Shown here: positions 56,564 through 64,000 of the stretch, piece by piece
How positions within the stretch are numbered: the first letter of the stretch is position 1
Layout: the number at the start of each line of letters is the position of its first letter
DNA from: Bacteroidota bacterium
Lineage (GTDB): Bacteria; Bacteroidota; Bacteroidia; Sphingobacteriales; Sphingobacteriaceae
Assembly: GCA_018828585.1 (NCBI GenBank)
Contig: JAHJVW010000023.1
Span: forward strand, 1 to 64,000
Length of the DNA: 64,000 nucleotides
Direction: 5' to 3'
Program-made: the position numbers and the translations under genes
The notes under the pieces: generated by a model
Database searches by the model: none
Told to the model about the DNA's origin: nothing
The model's input: only the letters and a program-made list of their open reading frames with translations

Positions 56564-57701
56564 ATTTGCCCTTAATGCCTAAAGTAATAGTGAAAGTTGA
56601 TCCCTCATCTAACTTACTTTCTAAATGTATTTCACCTCCAAAATCGGTCACGTTTTTATGAACTAAATATAAGCCTAAACCTTTGCTATCTTTATTTTGA
56701 TGAAATGTTTCGTGAAGGCCAAAAACCTTCCCTTTAACATGTTCTAAATCAAATCCAGAACCATTGTCTGATACAATTATTTGCTTTTTATCATTTAAGA
56801 TCCTAGTCGAAACATCAATTATTGGTAAACGATCAGGGTGTGCATATTTTATAGCATTTGTAATCAAGTTTAACAAAACACTTTCTAAGTAAATTTGATT
56901 ATACTTAATTTTATCAAAAGCAGAAAAATTAGTAGTTATTATAGCGTGAGATTTTTGAATTAATGCCTTAATGGAATGTATCACTTTATTTAATGATGTT
57001 TCAATATTTATTTCCTTATTTTCCTGGTTCAGCTGCTTGTCCTTTTTAATTAAACCATTGATATAAGTTTCTAATGTTTGATGTAACTGATGAGTAGTAG
57101 ATTTCAACAAATTAACTAATTCTAACGTATTAGTATCTGTGATTTTTGAAGTATCTAATAAATCGAAGATAGAGAGTATATTATTTACAGGTGATCTCAA
57201 ATCATGAGATGTTAATCTTGTAAAATGCTTTAATTCTTGATTTACGATAGATATGTTTTCGAATAATTTGTTTTGCTCTTCTTCTCGTTCTTTTTTAGCC
57301 GTTATCACTTTTGCAATAGCAAAAACGCAACCTAAATCATCATCAGGAATTGAGGTCCATGAAAGCCAAACAATTTCACCTGATTTTGTAACATATCTAT
57401 TTTCATGATTGCCAGGTGTCTCTCCTTTAATCATTTTTAAACGATGTAAAATCGTATTTTCTACATCATCTGGATGAACAAATTGCATGATTTTTTTTGA
57501 ATACAACTCTTCATCAGAATATCCTAGAACCTTGGAGACAGCAGGATTCACCCGTTTAAAATATCCATCAAAACTAGCAATACACAACAAATCGGGTGTA
57601 TACTTGAAAAAGTTCTCTAACTGCTTAAAATTTTCAAATAAATCCTTTGAAATTGATACACTTCCCTCATTTATATTGATTGATTTGTCGTTGAAATTCA
57701 T
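56562..57701 (-). CDS. PAS-domain sensor histidine kinase
   Basis: 379 residues, no membrane segment. A PAS domain lies at about 35-130 (LLCIASFDGYFKRVNPAVSK, FVHPDDVENTI). The HisKA-like helix has His166 in TSHDLRSPVNNIL, and the HATPase domain (about 265-377) has NLITNAIKYAHPD, VSDNGSGFDLE and KGLGLYLVHKN. It is a cytoplasmic two-component kinase; no response regulator gene is adjacent, so its partner is unknown. It is convergent with the S9 peptidase gene. Confidence 0.92.
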   Translation of the reverse strand: MNFNDKSININEGSVSISKDLFENFKQLENFFKYTPDLLCIASFDGYFKRVNPAVSKVLGYSDEELYSKKIMQFVHPDDVENTILHRLKMIKGETPGNHENRYVTKSGEIVWLSWTSIPDDDLGCVFAIAKVITAKKEREEEQNKLFENISIVNQELKHFTRLTSHDLRSPVNNILSIFDLLDTSKITDTNTLELVNLLKSTTHQLHQTLETYINGLIKKDKQLNQENKEINIETSLNKVIHSIKALIQKSHAIITTNFSAFDKIKYNQIYLESVLLNLITNAIKYAHPDRLPIIDVSTRILNDKKQIIVSDNGSGFDLEHVKGKVFGLHETFHQNKDSKGLGLYLVHKNVTDFGGEIHLESKLDEGSTFTITLGIKGK

Positions 57702-57773
57702 TAAAGTTCTTACAGATAATTTTCAGCTTTGATAAAGCTAAGTTAATGATTATTAAAATTTACAGAAAATAAA

Positions 57774-57802
57774 TTGGAGATCACCCAAAAGTTGGAGATC
57801 AC
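57774..57802. repeat. Short direct repeat
   Basis: Two copies of TTGGAGATCAC at 57774-57784 and 57792-57802 lie between the PAS kinase and mqnA. Only two units; significance unclear. Confidence 0.35.
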
Positions 57803-57866
57803 TTTATACTATTTCTTAAAGCCCTACCTAAATAGCATATAACTTATTAAAAGATATAGTTATCCT

Positions 57867-58604
57867 TTAAAGCATTTTAATATATTGATGGAACAAATTT
57901 AAAGCTTCACGTTTACTATCATTAAATTGATAATCAATTTTATGCATCAAATAGTCTACTAAATCAAAATCCTTTCGCATTTCCACATTCTCAAAAATAT
58001 TTAATCGACTATCCAAACCCATTTTTAGCGCTTTATTTAATCTAGTAATAAAAGCTTCACCCAGCTTTTTATTACTCACCCACGCTGCAAAAATAAATTC
58101 CAATCCGGTAAAATCTTTCCAAACTTGTGCTAAATCATACACATAAGAATGCTTATTTACTTGTCCAAAAGTACGGTCTCCAATTTGTACAAATGCCGTC
58201 TTGGGATGTGTTGATCTACTATACTCTTTAGCTTTTGGCACCAATTCTGGATTGAGTTTCCAATAATTTTTCAATAAAACTAAAGCTAAATTATTAGAAG
58301 ATCTTGATTGCGGGTCGAGTTGAAGATACTCGACATCCTTAATTGGACAATTACTAAAAATAAAAACCGAGTTGACAGCTCCGTTAGCTCCAATACAATA
58401 ATCCGAAACAATATGAGCTTCTGGTAATTCTAATATAGCCGCTACCGGAATTAATCCTATATCTACTTTATCGTCAATTAGTTTTTGTGCACAAATTGAG
58501 GGGACATCTAAACTTAATTCAATTTCCTTTTTGATAGCATCATTTTGAAGACCGTAAATAAACGGAATCGTATTGGTATAACTTACCGCTGATATTCGAA
58601 TCAT
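57867..58604 (-). CDS. mqnA: Menaquinone biosynthesis protein MqnA (chorismate dehydratase)
   Basis: 245 residues, MqnA/MqnD family. The start RISAVSYTNTIPFIYGL is diagnostic, with DIGLIPVAAILELPEA, then ANGAVNSVFIFS and LDPQSRSSNNLALVLLK. It dehydrates chorismate to 3-enolpyruvylbenzoate in the futalosine pathway. It overlaps the histidine-phosphatase gene (ATGA) and lies in the mqnE operon, which supports the MqnA rather than MqnD assignment together with the sequence. Confidence 0.9.
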   Translation of the reverse strand: MIRISAVSYTNTIPFIYGLQNDAIKKEIELSLDVPSICAQKLIDDKVDIGLIPVAAILELPEAHIVSDYCIGANGAVNSVFIFSNCPIKDVEYLQLDPQSRSSNNLALVLLKNYWKLNPELVPKAKEYSRSTHPKTAFVQIGDRTFGQVNKHSYVYDLAQVWKDFTGLEFIFAAWVSNKKLGEAFITRLNKALKMGLDSRLNIFENVEMRKDFDLVDYLMHKIDYQFNDSKREALNLFHQYIKML

Positions 58605-59227
58605 AAATTTTGTAAATGAACTAAACTGTTAAATGTTTGCATCTCAAAATTTACACCATCATAATCTAAAATATATAAAGAAGTATTTTGATGTGGATAA
58701 TCATCCATTTTATCCATAGACTTTTTTAATAATTGACACATTAATAACCTCATGGCTCTACCATGCATACACATCAAAACAAGATTTTCATTTTCTTGCG
58801 CTAGAATATGTTTCATAGCAGCAACCTGACGAACAAAAACTTCATTTGGACTTTCACCTCCCTCAACTTTTTCATCATATCTCCCTAAAGACCAATTCTC
58901 AATTAATTTTTTAAAGCCAATTCTTAATTCAGGAGTACTTTTTAAACCTTCATATTTGCCCCATGCTAACTCGTCTAAGCCTGATAATTGTTCCCAAGGA
59001 ATTCCCTTCTCAATAAATTTAGCAACTGTTTGATGTGTTCTCACCAACGATGAGGTGTAAACTTTATCAAATGGTAAATCCTTATATTTTTCAAAAAAAG
59101 CAGCTCCCTGTGATTTACCTTTATCATTTAGCTCGGAATTAATGCCTCTTCCTTGAACAATTCCATTTTTATTTAAATCTGTTTCTCCGTGACGGATGAT
59201 ATAAAATCTTTTCTTTGGATGACTCAT
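58601..59227 (-). CDS. Histidine phosphatase family protein (phosphoglycerate-mutase-like)
   Basis: 208 residues. Catalytic RHGE (Arg12, His13, Glu15) lies in FYIIRHGETDLNK, with YTSSLVRTHQTVAKFI and MCMHGRAMRLLM (second His) conserved. It dephosphorylates a small metabolite or protein. It lies four bases after mqnE and overlaps mqnA, so it is inside the menaquinone operon; a role in menaquinone synthesis is possible but not shown. Confidence 0.88.
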   Translation of the reverse strand: MSHPKKRFYIIRHGETDLNKNGIVQGRGINSELNDKGKSQGAAFFEKYKDLPFDKVYTSSLVRTHQTVAKFIEKGIPWEQLSGLDELAWGKYEGLKSTPELRIGFKKLIENWSLGRYDEKVEGGESPNEVFVRQVAAMKHILAQENENLVLMCMHGRAMRLLMCQLLKKSMDKMDDYPHQNTSLYILDYDGVNFEMQTFNSLVHLQNL

Positions 59228-59230
59228 TTA

Positions 59231-60424
59231 TTAGTTTAAAACGGGTAAAGCATAATATTTTGGTTTCAACTCATCAGGAAAGTCAAAGTTTTCATAATCT
59301 GTCACTACATTATAAAACGTATCTCTTTCTATCGGTTTTCTTCCAACAGCCTTAATCAATTTGACCAATTCCATTGTACTCATCCCCGGGTGTTGTTCTT
59401 CTGCTCCTGCCATAGAATAAATCTTTGTAGTGTCGTCTAAAGTTCCATCAATATCATCCACACCAAAGTTTAATGATAATTGAGCCGTACTTCTACTAAT
59501 CATAGCCCAATATGCTTTTATATGATCGAAATTATCTAAGTAAATTCTTGAAATGGCATAATTTCTTAAATCTTCGACTACCGTAGATTCAGGAACATTC
59601 GACATCTGATTGTCTTGATTTCTAAATTTTAAAGGAATAAAAGTCTGGAAACCCCCAGTTTTATCCTGCAATTGACGTAGTCTTTCCATATGATCCACTC
59701 GGTGCCAAAATTTTTCGATGTGTCCGTAAAGCATAGTCGCGTTAGAGCGCTTTCCTAATTTATGCCATTCTTCGTGGATTTGTAACCACTGATCTGCATT
59801 ACATTTATCTTTAGCGATCTGTTCTCTAATTTCAGGATGAAAAATCTCTGCTCCACCACCTGGCATAGATTCTAAGCCAGCTTCTTTCATCAACTTCATC
59901 CCTGTCGCATAATCAACTTTCGCTTTCTTGAAAATATAATGATACTCTACTGGTGTTAAAGCTTTTATATGCAAATCAGGACGGTGTTTCTTGATTTCGG
60001 AAAATAATTTCTGGTAAAACGTCATATCATATTGTGGTAAAACGCCTCCTACAATATGTGCTTCTGTAACAGGTTGACCATCATAAGATTTAACAATATT
60101 CAACATATCTTCCAGCGTATATTCCCATCCTTCTGATCGCTCTTTTATTAAAACCGAATACGAACAAAATTTACAGTCGTAAACACAAAGGTTAGTTGGT
60201 TCTATATGAAAATTTCTATTAAAATAGGTTTTATTTCCATGACGCTTTTCGCGAATATAGTTTGCCAAAACGCCTACATAGGCTAAATCTCCTTTTTCAA
60301 AAAGATAAACACCTTCATCAAAAGTAATTCGTTCTGAATTTTTTACTTTTTCGGCAATTGCCCGATGTTGTTTCGGAAGATTTTGATCTTTTAGAATAGT
60401 CTCTAGCTGATGTTCTGAATTCAT
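59231..60424 (-). CDS. mqnE: Aminofutalosine synthase MqnE (radical SAM)
   Basis: 397 residues. The radical SAM cluster C-x3-C-x2-C is Cys80, Cys84 and Cys87 (EPTNLCVYDCKFCSYS). The MqnE-type blocks are GGGAEIFHPEIREQI, ATMLYGHIEKFWHRVDH, TGGFQTFIPLKFRN and DDIDGTLDDT. It joins 3-enolpyruvylbenzoate and SAM to aminofutalosine, the second step of the futalosine pathway. It heads the operon mqnE-phosphatase-mqnA. MqnC has a similar core but a different C-terminal half. Confidence 0.92.
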   Translation of the reverse strand: MNSEHQLETILKDQNLPKQHRAIAEKVKNSERITFDEGVYLFEKGDLAYVGVLANYIREKRHGNKTYFNRNFHIEPTNLCVYDCKFCSYSVLIKERSEGWEYTLEDMLNIVKSYDGQPVTEAHIVGGVLPQYDMTFYQKLFSEIKKHRPDLHIKALTPVEYHYIFKKAKVDYATGMKLMKEAGLESMPGGGAEIFHPEIREQIAKDKCNADQWLQIHEEWHKLGKRSNATMLYGHIEKFWHRVDHMERLRQLQDKTGGFQTFIPLKFRNQDNQMSNVPESTVVEDLRNYAISRIYLDNFDHIKAYWAMISRSTAQLSLNFGVDDIDGTLDDTTKIYSMAGAEEQHPGMSTMELVKLIKAVGRKPIERDTFYNVVTDYENFDFPDELKPKYYALPVLN

Positions 60425-60535
60425 AAACTTGAATTTTGTGCAAATTAATAAAAATGTGCTTTTAATACGTGATTTGAATGTAAAACAAGAATTCTTTTAT
60501 TAAGTTTGAACAGCTTGTCATCATAAAATATAAAT

Positions 60536-61648
60536 ATGAAAATTGAAACTCTTGCCATTCACTCGGGTAATATCATAGACTCAAATACTAAAGCGGCTAT
60601 TCAACCAATCACGCTTTCAACTACCTTTGAAAGAGGGGAAAATGGAGATTATTCAGGTGGATATATGTACTCAAGATCAAATAATCCTAATCGTAAATCT
60701 TTAGAAAATGTAGTTGCTGCTTTAGAAAACGGAATTGAGGCTTGCGCTTTTGCAACTGGTAATGCGGCTGGAATGTCAGTTTTTCAAGCTTTAGAACCTG
60801 GAAGTCATATCATTTGCCCTGATGACATGTACCATGGTTTAAGAAATCAATTAAAATTAATTTTTAAAGGGATTTTAAGCTTTGATTTTGTCGATTTTAC
60901 CGATTTAGAGCAGATTTTTAAAGTCATAAAAAGAGAAACTAAATTGATTTGGGCAGAGACCCCATCTAATCCATTATTAAAATTATCTGATATAGCACAA
61001 ATTGCACATATCGCAAAAGAACATCAATTGATTTTTGTGGTAGACAATACTTTTGCTTCTCCATGTTGTCAGCAACCTTTAAGTTTAGGAGCAGATATGG
61101 TGATGCACTCGACTACTAAATATTTAAATGGACATTCTGATGTAACTGGAGGAATTTTAGTTACCAAAGAAATTACACCATTTTGGGAAAAAGTAAAACT
61201 TGTTCAAGGTTATGGTGGTGCTGTCCCTGCTCCTTTTGATTGTTATTTAGTCACTCGTGGTATTAAAACTTTGCCTTATCGTATGCGTGGACATGTTGCC
61301 AATGCTCAAGCTTTAGCCAAATTTTTAGAGAATCACGAAGCTGTAGAAGCCGTTTTTTATCCCGGATTAACCTCTCATCCTCAACACGAACTGGCAAAAA
61401 AGCAAATGCTTTCTTTTGGCGGAATGCTTTCCTTCTTATTAAAAGGCGGTGAAGAAAAAGCTAAGCAAGTGGTCAATGGGTTGAAAATATTTACTCAGGC
61501 TACCAGCTTGGGAGGTGTAGAAAGTTTAATTGAACACCGCTATTCTGTAGAAGGTCCAGATACCAAAACACCAAAAAACCTGTTGAGGGTTTCTGTAGGA
61601 TTAGAGCATATTGATGATTTAATTGGGGATTTGGAACGAGTATTGTAA
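60536..61648 (+). CDS. Cystathionine gamma-synthase/lyase family PLP enzyme
   Basis: 370 residues, Cys/Met metabolism PLP family. The PLP lysine is Lys195 in HSTTKYLNGHSDV. SRSNNPNRKSLENVVAALE and the C-terminal SLGGVESLIEHR are typical. Family members carry out transsulfuration in either direction (gamma-synthase or gamma-lyase), and sequence motifs do not separate them. It is 51 bp upstream of the toxin-antitoxin pair and close to metY, so it belongs to the same sulfur amino-acid locus, though no S-box is seen ahead of it. Confidence 0.9.
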   Translation: MKIETLAIHSGNIIDSNTKAAIQPITLSTTFERGENGDYSGGYMYSRSNNPNRKSLENVVAALENGIEACAFATGNAAGMSVFQALEPGSHIICPDDMYHGLRNQLKLIFKGILSFDFVDFTDLEQIFKVIKRETKLIWAETPSNPLLKLSDIAQIAHIAKEHQLIFVVDNTFASPCCQQPLSLGADMVMHSTTKYLNGHSDVTGGILVTKEITPFWEKVKLVQGYGGAVPAPFDCYLVTRGIKTLPYRMRGHVANAQALAKFLENHEAVEAVFYPGLTSHPQHELAKKQMLSFGGMLSFLLKGGEEKAKQVVNGLKIFTQATSLGGVESLIEHRYSVEGPDTKTPKNLLRVSVGLEHIDDLIGDLERVL

Positions 61649-61671
61649 TTTTTTTATACGTGTTAAATAAT

Positions 61672-61679
61672 TATATTTG
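61672..61679 (+). promoter_or_regulatory. Candidate -7 box of the toxin-antitoxin pair
   Basis: TATATTTG is a full TAnnTTTG match, 19 bp upstream of the antitoxin ATG. The nearest TTG (61643) is 26 bp further, longer than the usual 19-21. Confidence 0.45.
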
Positions 61680-61698
61680 TACGTCTTAAATATTTCTT

Positions 61699-61941
61699 AT
61701 GGAAACTAAACTCACGTTAAAACTCAATAAATCTATTATTGAAGATGCTAAAAAGTATGCTAAAGTTAAAAACACTAGCTTATCTAAGATGATTGAAACT
61801 TATCTTAAAACAGTAACTAAATCACCAAAACAAGAAATTGAAATCAGTCCTTTAGTTAAAAGCTTGACAGGTATTATTAATTTAGATGAAGTTGACTATA
61901 AGGAATCTCACATCAATCATTTGGAGAAAAAGTATAGCTAA
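61699..61941 (+). CDS. Antitoxin of a PIN toxin pair (DUF6364-like, ribbon-helix-helix type)
   Basis: 80 residues. The N-terminal KLTLKLNKSIIEDAKKYAK, followed by SLSKMIETYLK, fits the short DNA-binding ribbon-helix-helix antitoxins of the DUF6364 type. The acidic C-terminal tail (EVDYKESHINHLEKKY) is likely the toxin-binding part. It ends two bases before the PIN gene. Confidence 0.75.
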   Translation: METKLTLKLNKSIIEDAKKYAKVKNTSLSKMIETYLKTVTKSPKQEIEISPLVKSLTGIINLDEVDYKESHINHLEKKYS

Positions 61942-61943
61942 AA

Positions 61944-62354
61944 ATGATTAGGATTTTTATTGACACCAATATTATTTTAGACTTACTAGCTAATAGAAAA
62001 GACTTTTATCTTGAAGCTCAACAACTATTTACACTTGCTGATCATAAAGAGGTTGAACTTTACACTTCGTCTTTAAGTATTGTAAATACCCATTACATTT
62101 TATCACAAAAATTAAAGCAAAATGAAATTAATAAAACTTTAAGACAATTTAAACTTCTGGTTTCTGTTTTAAATATTGATGATAAGATCATTGATTTAGC
62201 TTTAAATTCTGATTTTAAAGATTTTGAGGATGCTGTTCAATATGAATGCGCTATTCAAAATCAAATGGATATCATCATTACTAGGAATTTGAAAGATTTT
62301 AAACTCTCTAAAATCCCTATTTTATCAGCAAAAGATTATTTATCAACGTTTTAA
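61944..62354 (+). CDS. PIN-domain toxin (VapC-like ribonuclease)
   Basis: 136 residues, one PIN domain. Acidic active-site candidates are Asp7 (FIDTNIILDLL), Glu95/Asp96 (FEDAVQ) and Asp118 (TRNLKDF). Such toxins cleave RNA (often initiator tRNA or rRNA) and are held inactive by the antitoxin. It is preceded by its antitoxin gene. The pair sits between the gamma-synthase gene and the S-box leader of metY, and seems to have been inserted there. Confidence 0.85.
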   Translation: MIRIFIDTNIILDLLANRKDFYLEAQQLFTLADHKEVELYTSSLSIVNTHYILSQKLKQNEINKTLRQFKLLVSVLNIDDKIIDLALNSDFKDFEDAVQYECAIQNQMDIIITRNLKDFKLSKIPILSAKDYLSTF

Positions 62355-62383
62355 ACATTAAAATCAAAAAAAACAAAATTTTA

Positions 62384-62416
62384 TTTGGAAGATTTGATAA
62401 TTCTATCTTATCTTCG
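62384..62416 (+). promoter_or_regulatory. Candidate promoter of the metY leader
   Basis: TTTG (62384-62387) and TATCTTCG (62409-62416, one mismatch to TAnnTTTG) are 21 bp apart. Transcription would start near 62423, about 50 bp before the S-box. Confidence 0.4.
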
Positions 62417-62469
62417 CAACATCATTTGGTTGAGATACCAAAATCAATTCCTCCTCAAAGCAGGTCTTG

Positions 62470-62569
62470 ATTTATAAAGAAGTGGCGAGAGATTAGGCTC
62501 ACAGACCCACTGGCAACCCTTAGCATAAAAGAGAAGGTGCCAATTCCTACCCGAAAGGGAACTATAAAT
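62470..62569 (+). ncRNA. S-box (SAM-I class) riboswitch
   Basis: The closing helix P1 is ATTTATA (62470-62476) with TATAAAT (62563-62569). P2 is AGTGG / CCACT. The S-box core follows: ACCCACTGGCAACCC (about 62505-62519), AGGTGCCAATTCCTACCC (about 62535-62552). GGCAACC and GGTGCCAATTCC are hallmarks of SAM-I clan riboswitches. It senses S-adenosylmethionine and lowers expression of methionine genes. It lies ahead of a short leader ORF and metY. Confidence 0.9.
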
Positions 62570-62578
62570 TTTAAGGAC

Positions 62579-62689
62579 ATGGAAAAAAACAAAAAAACAT
62601 CATCAAGAATTGCAACCTTTTTAAAAGGTGAATCAGTTTTAACGCTACGCTTTGCTACCGCTTGTTGTATGTGTTATTGCATGAGCTAA
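62579..62689 (+). CDS. Short leader peptide with a C-terminal Cys/Met cluster
   Basis: ATG 62579 to TAA 62687-62689, 36 residues. The N-terminal 19 residues are basic (MEKNKKTSSR). The C-terminal part is TLRFATACCMCYCMS: four Cys in seven residues, with two Met. Such a cluster in a 5' leader of a sulfur gene suggests a ribosome-stalling sensor for cysteine or methionine (as in known Cys-codon attenuators of other phyla). An 8-base stem begins three bases after the stop. I propose leader translation as a second control, downstream of the S-box; this is inference. Confidence 0.6.
   Translation: MEKNKKTSSRIATFLKGESVLTLRFATACCMCYCMS

Positions 62690-64000
<1,311 letters not shown>

Overview
The window looks like a chromosomal segment of a Bacteroidota bacterium, most likely of the Sphingobacteriaceae (Pedobacter-like). 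The evidence is low GC, a TonB-dependent receptor with a carboxypeptidase-regulatory-like N-terminus, an LptD-type outer-membrane protein, a futalosine menaquinone pathway (mqnA, mqnE), Bacteroidota-style -7 boxes (TAnnTTTG), weak or absent Shine-Dalgarno sequences, and several TTG/GTG starts. No rRNA or tRNA gene and no CRISPR array was seen. Most of the window is ordinary core genome.

Layout. 1-359 is the end of a probable phage terminase remnant running off the left edge. 410-15483 holds a thioesterase/YihY pair, a TPR protein, gyrA, hemF with a ClC transporter, an MFS transporter, a fasciclin lipoprotein, an Fe-alcohol dehydrogenase, and a DUF4442/GNAT/AlbA_2/MATE run. 15562-16212 is a frameshifted PAP2 phosphatase. 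16380-24934 holds an acyltransferase E2, cinA and lptD on the minus strand, divergent from an amidase and an MCE protein, then rnz and a STAS protein. 24987-32123 holds purC, phoH, a SAM hydrolase group, an ABC exporter, a beta-CASP nuclease and an unlisted 47-residue protein. 32120-42502 holds a DUF1015 protein, serA and serC, a TonB receptor, rpe, YceI, ThuA and pnp.

42503-45555 is the accessory patch. It has three kinds of short repeat, then a gene with a HEPN-like RxxxxH motif that has been split by an IS1595-family element and also frameshifted, then more intergenic repeats. Next come a satD-like gene with a small membrane protein, preceded by two near-identical palindromes, and a stand-alone rsmH homologue. 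48293-60424 holds secreted peptidases and an amidase, two histidine kinases, and the mqnE/histidine-phosphatase/mqnA operon.

60536 to the end is a sulfur amino-acid locus: a cystathionine gamma-synthase/lyase family gene, a PIN toxin-antitoxin pair, and metY (cut by the right edge). The metY leader carries an S-box (SAM) riboswitch followed by a 36-codon open frame ending in a Cys/Met cluster. This two-part leader, a SAM sensor followed by a possible cysteine-codon attenuator, is the most interesting regulatory arrangement in the window. The satD operator and the disrupted HEPN-like gene come next.
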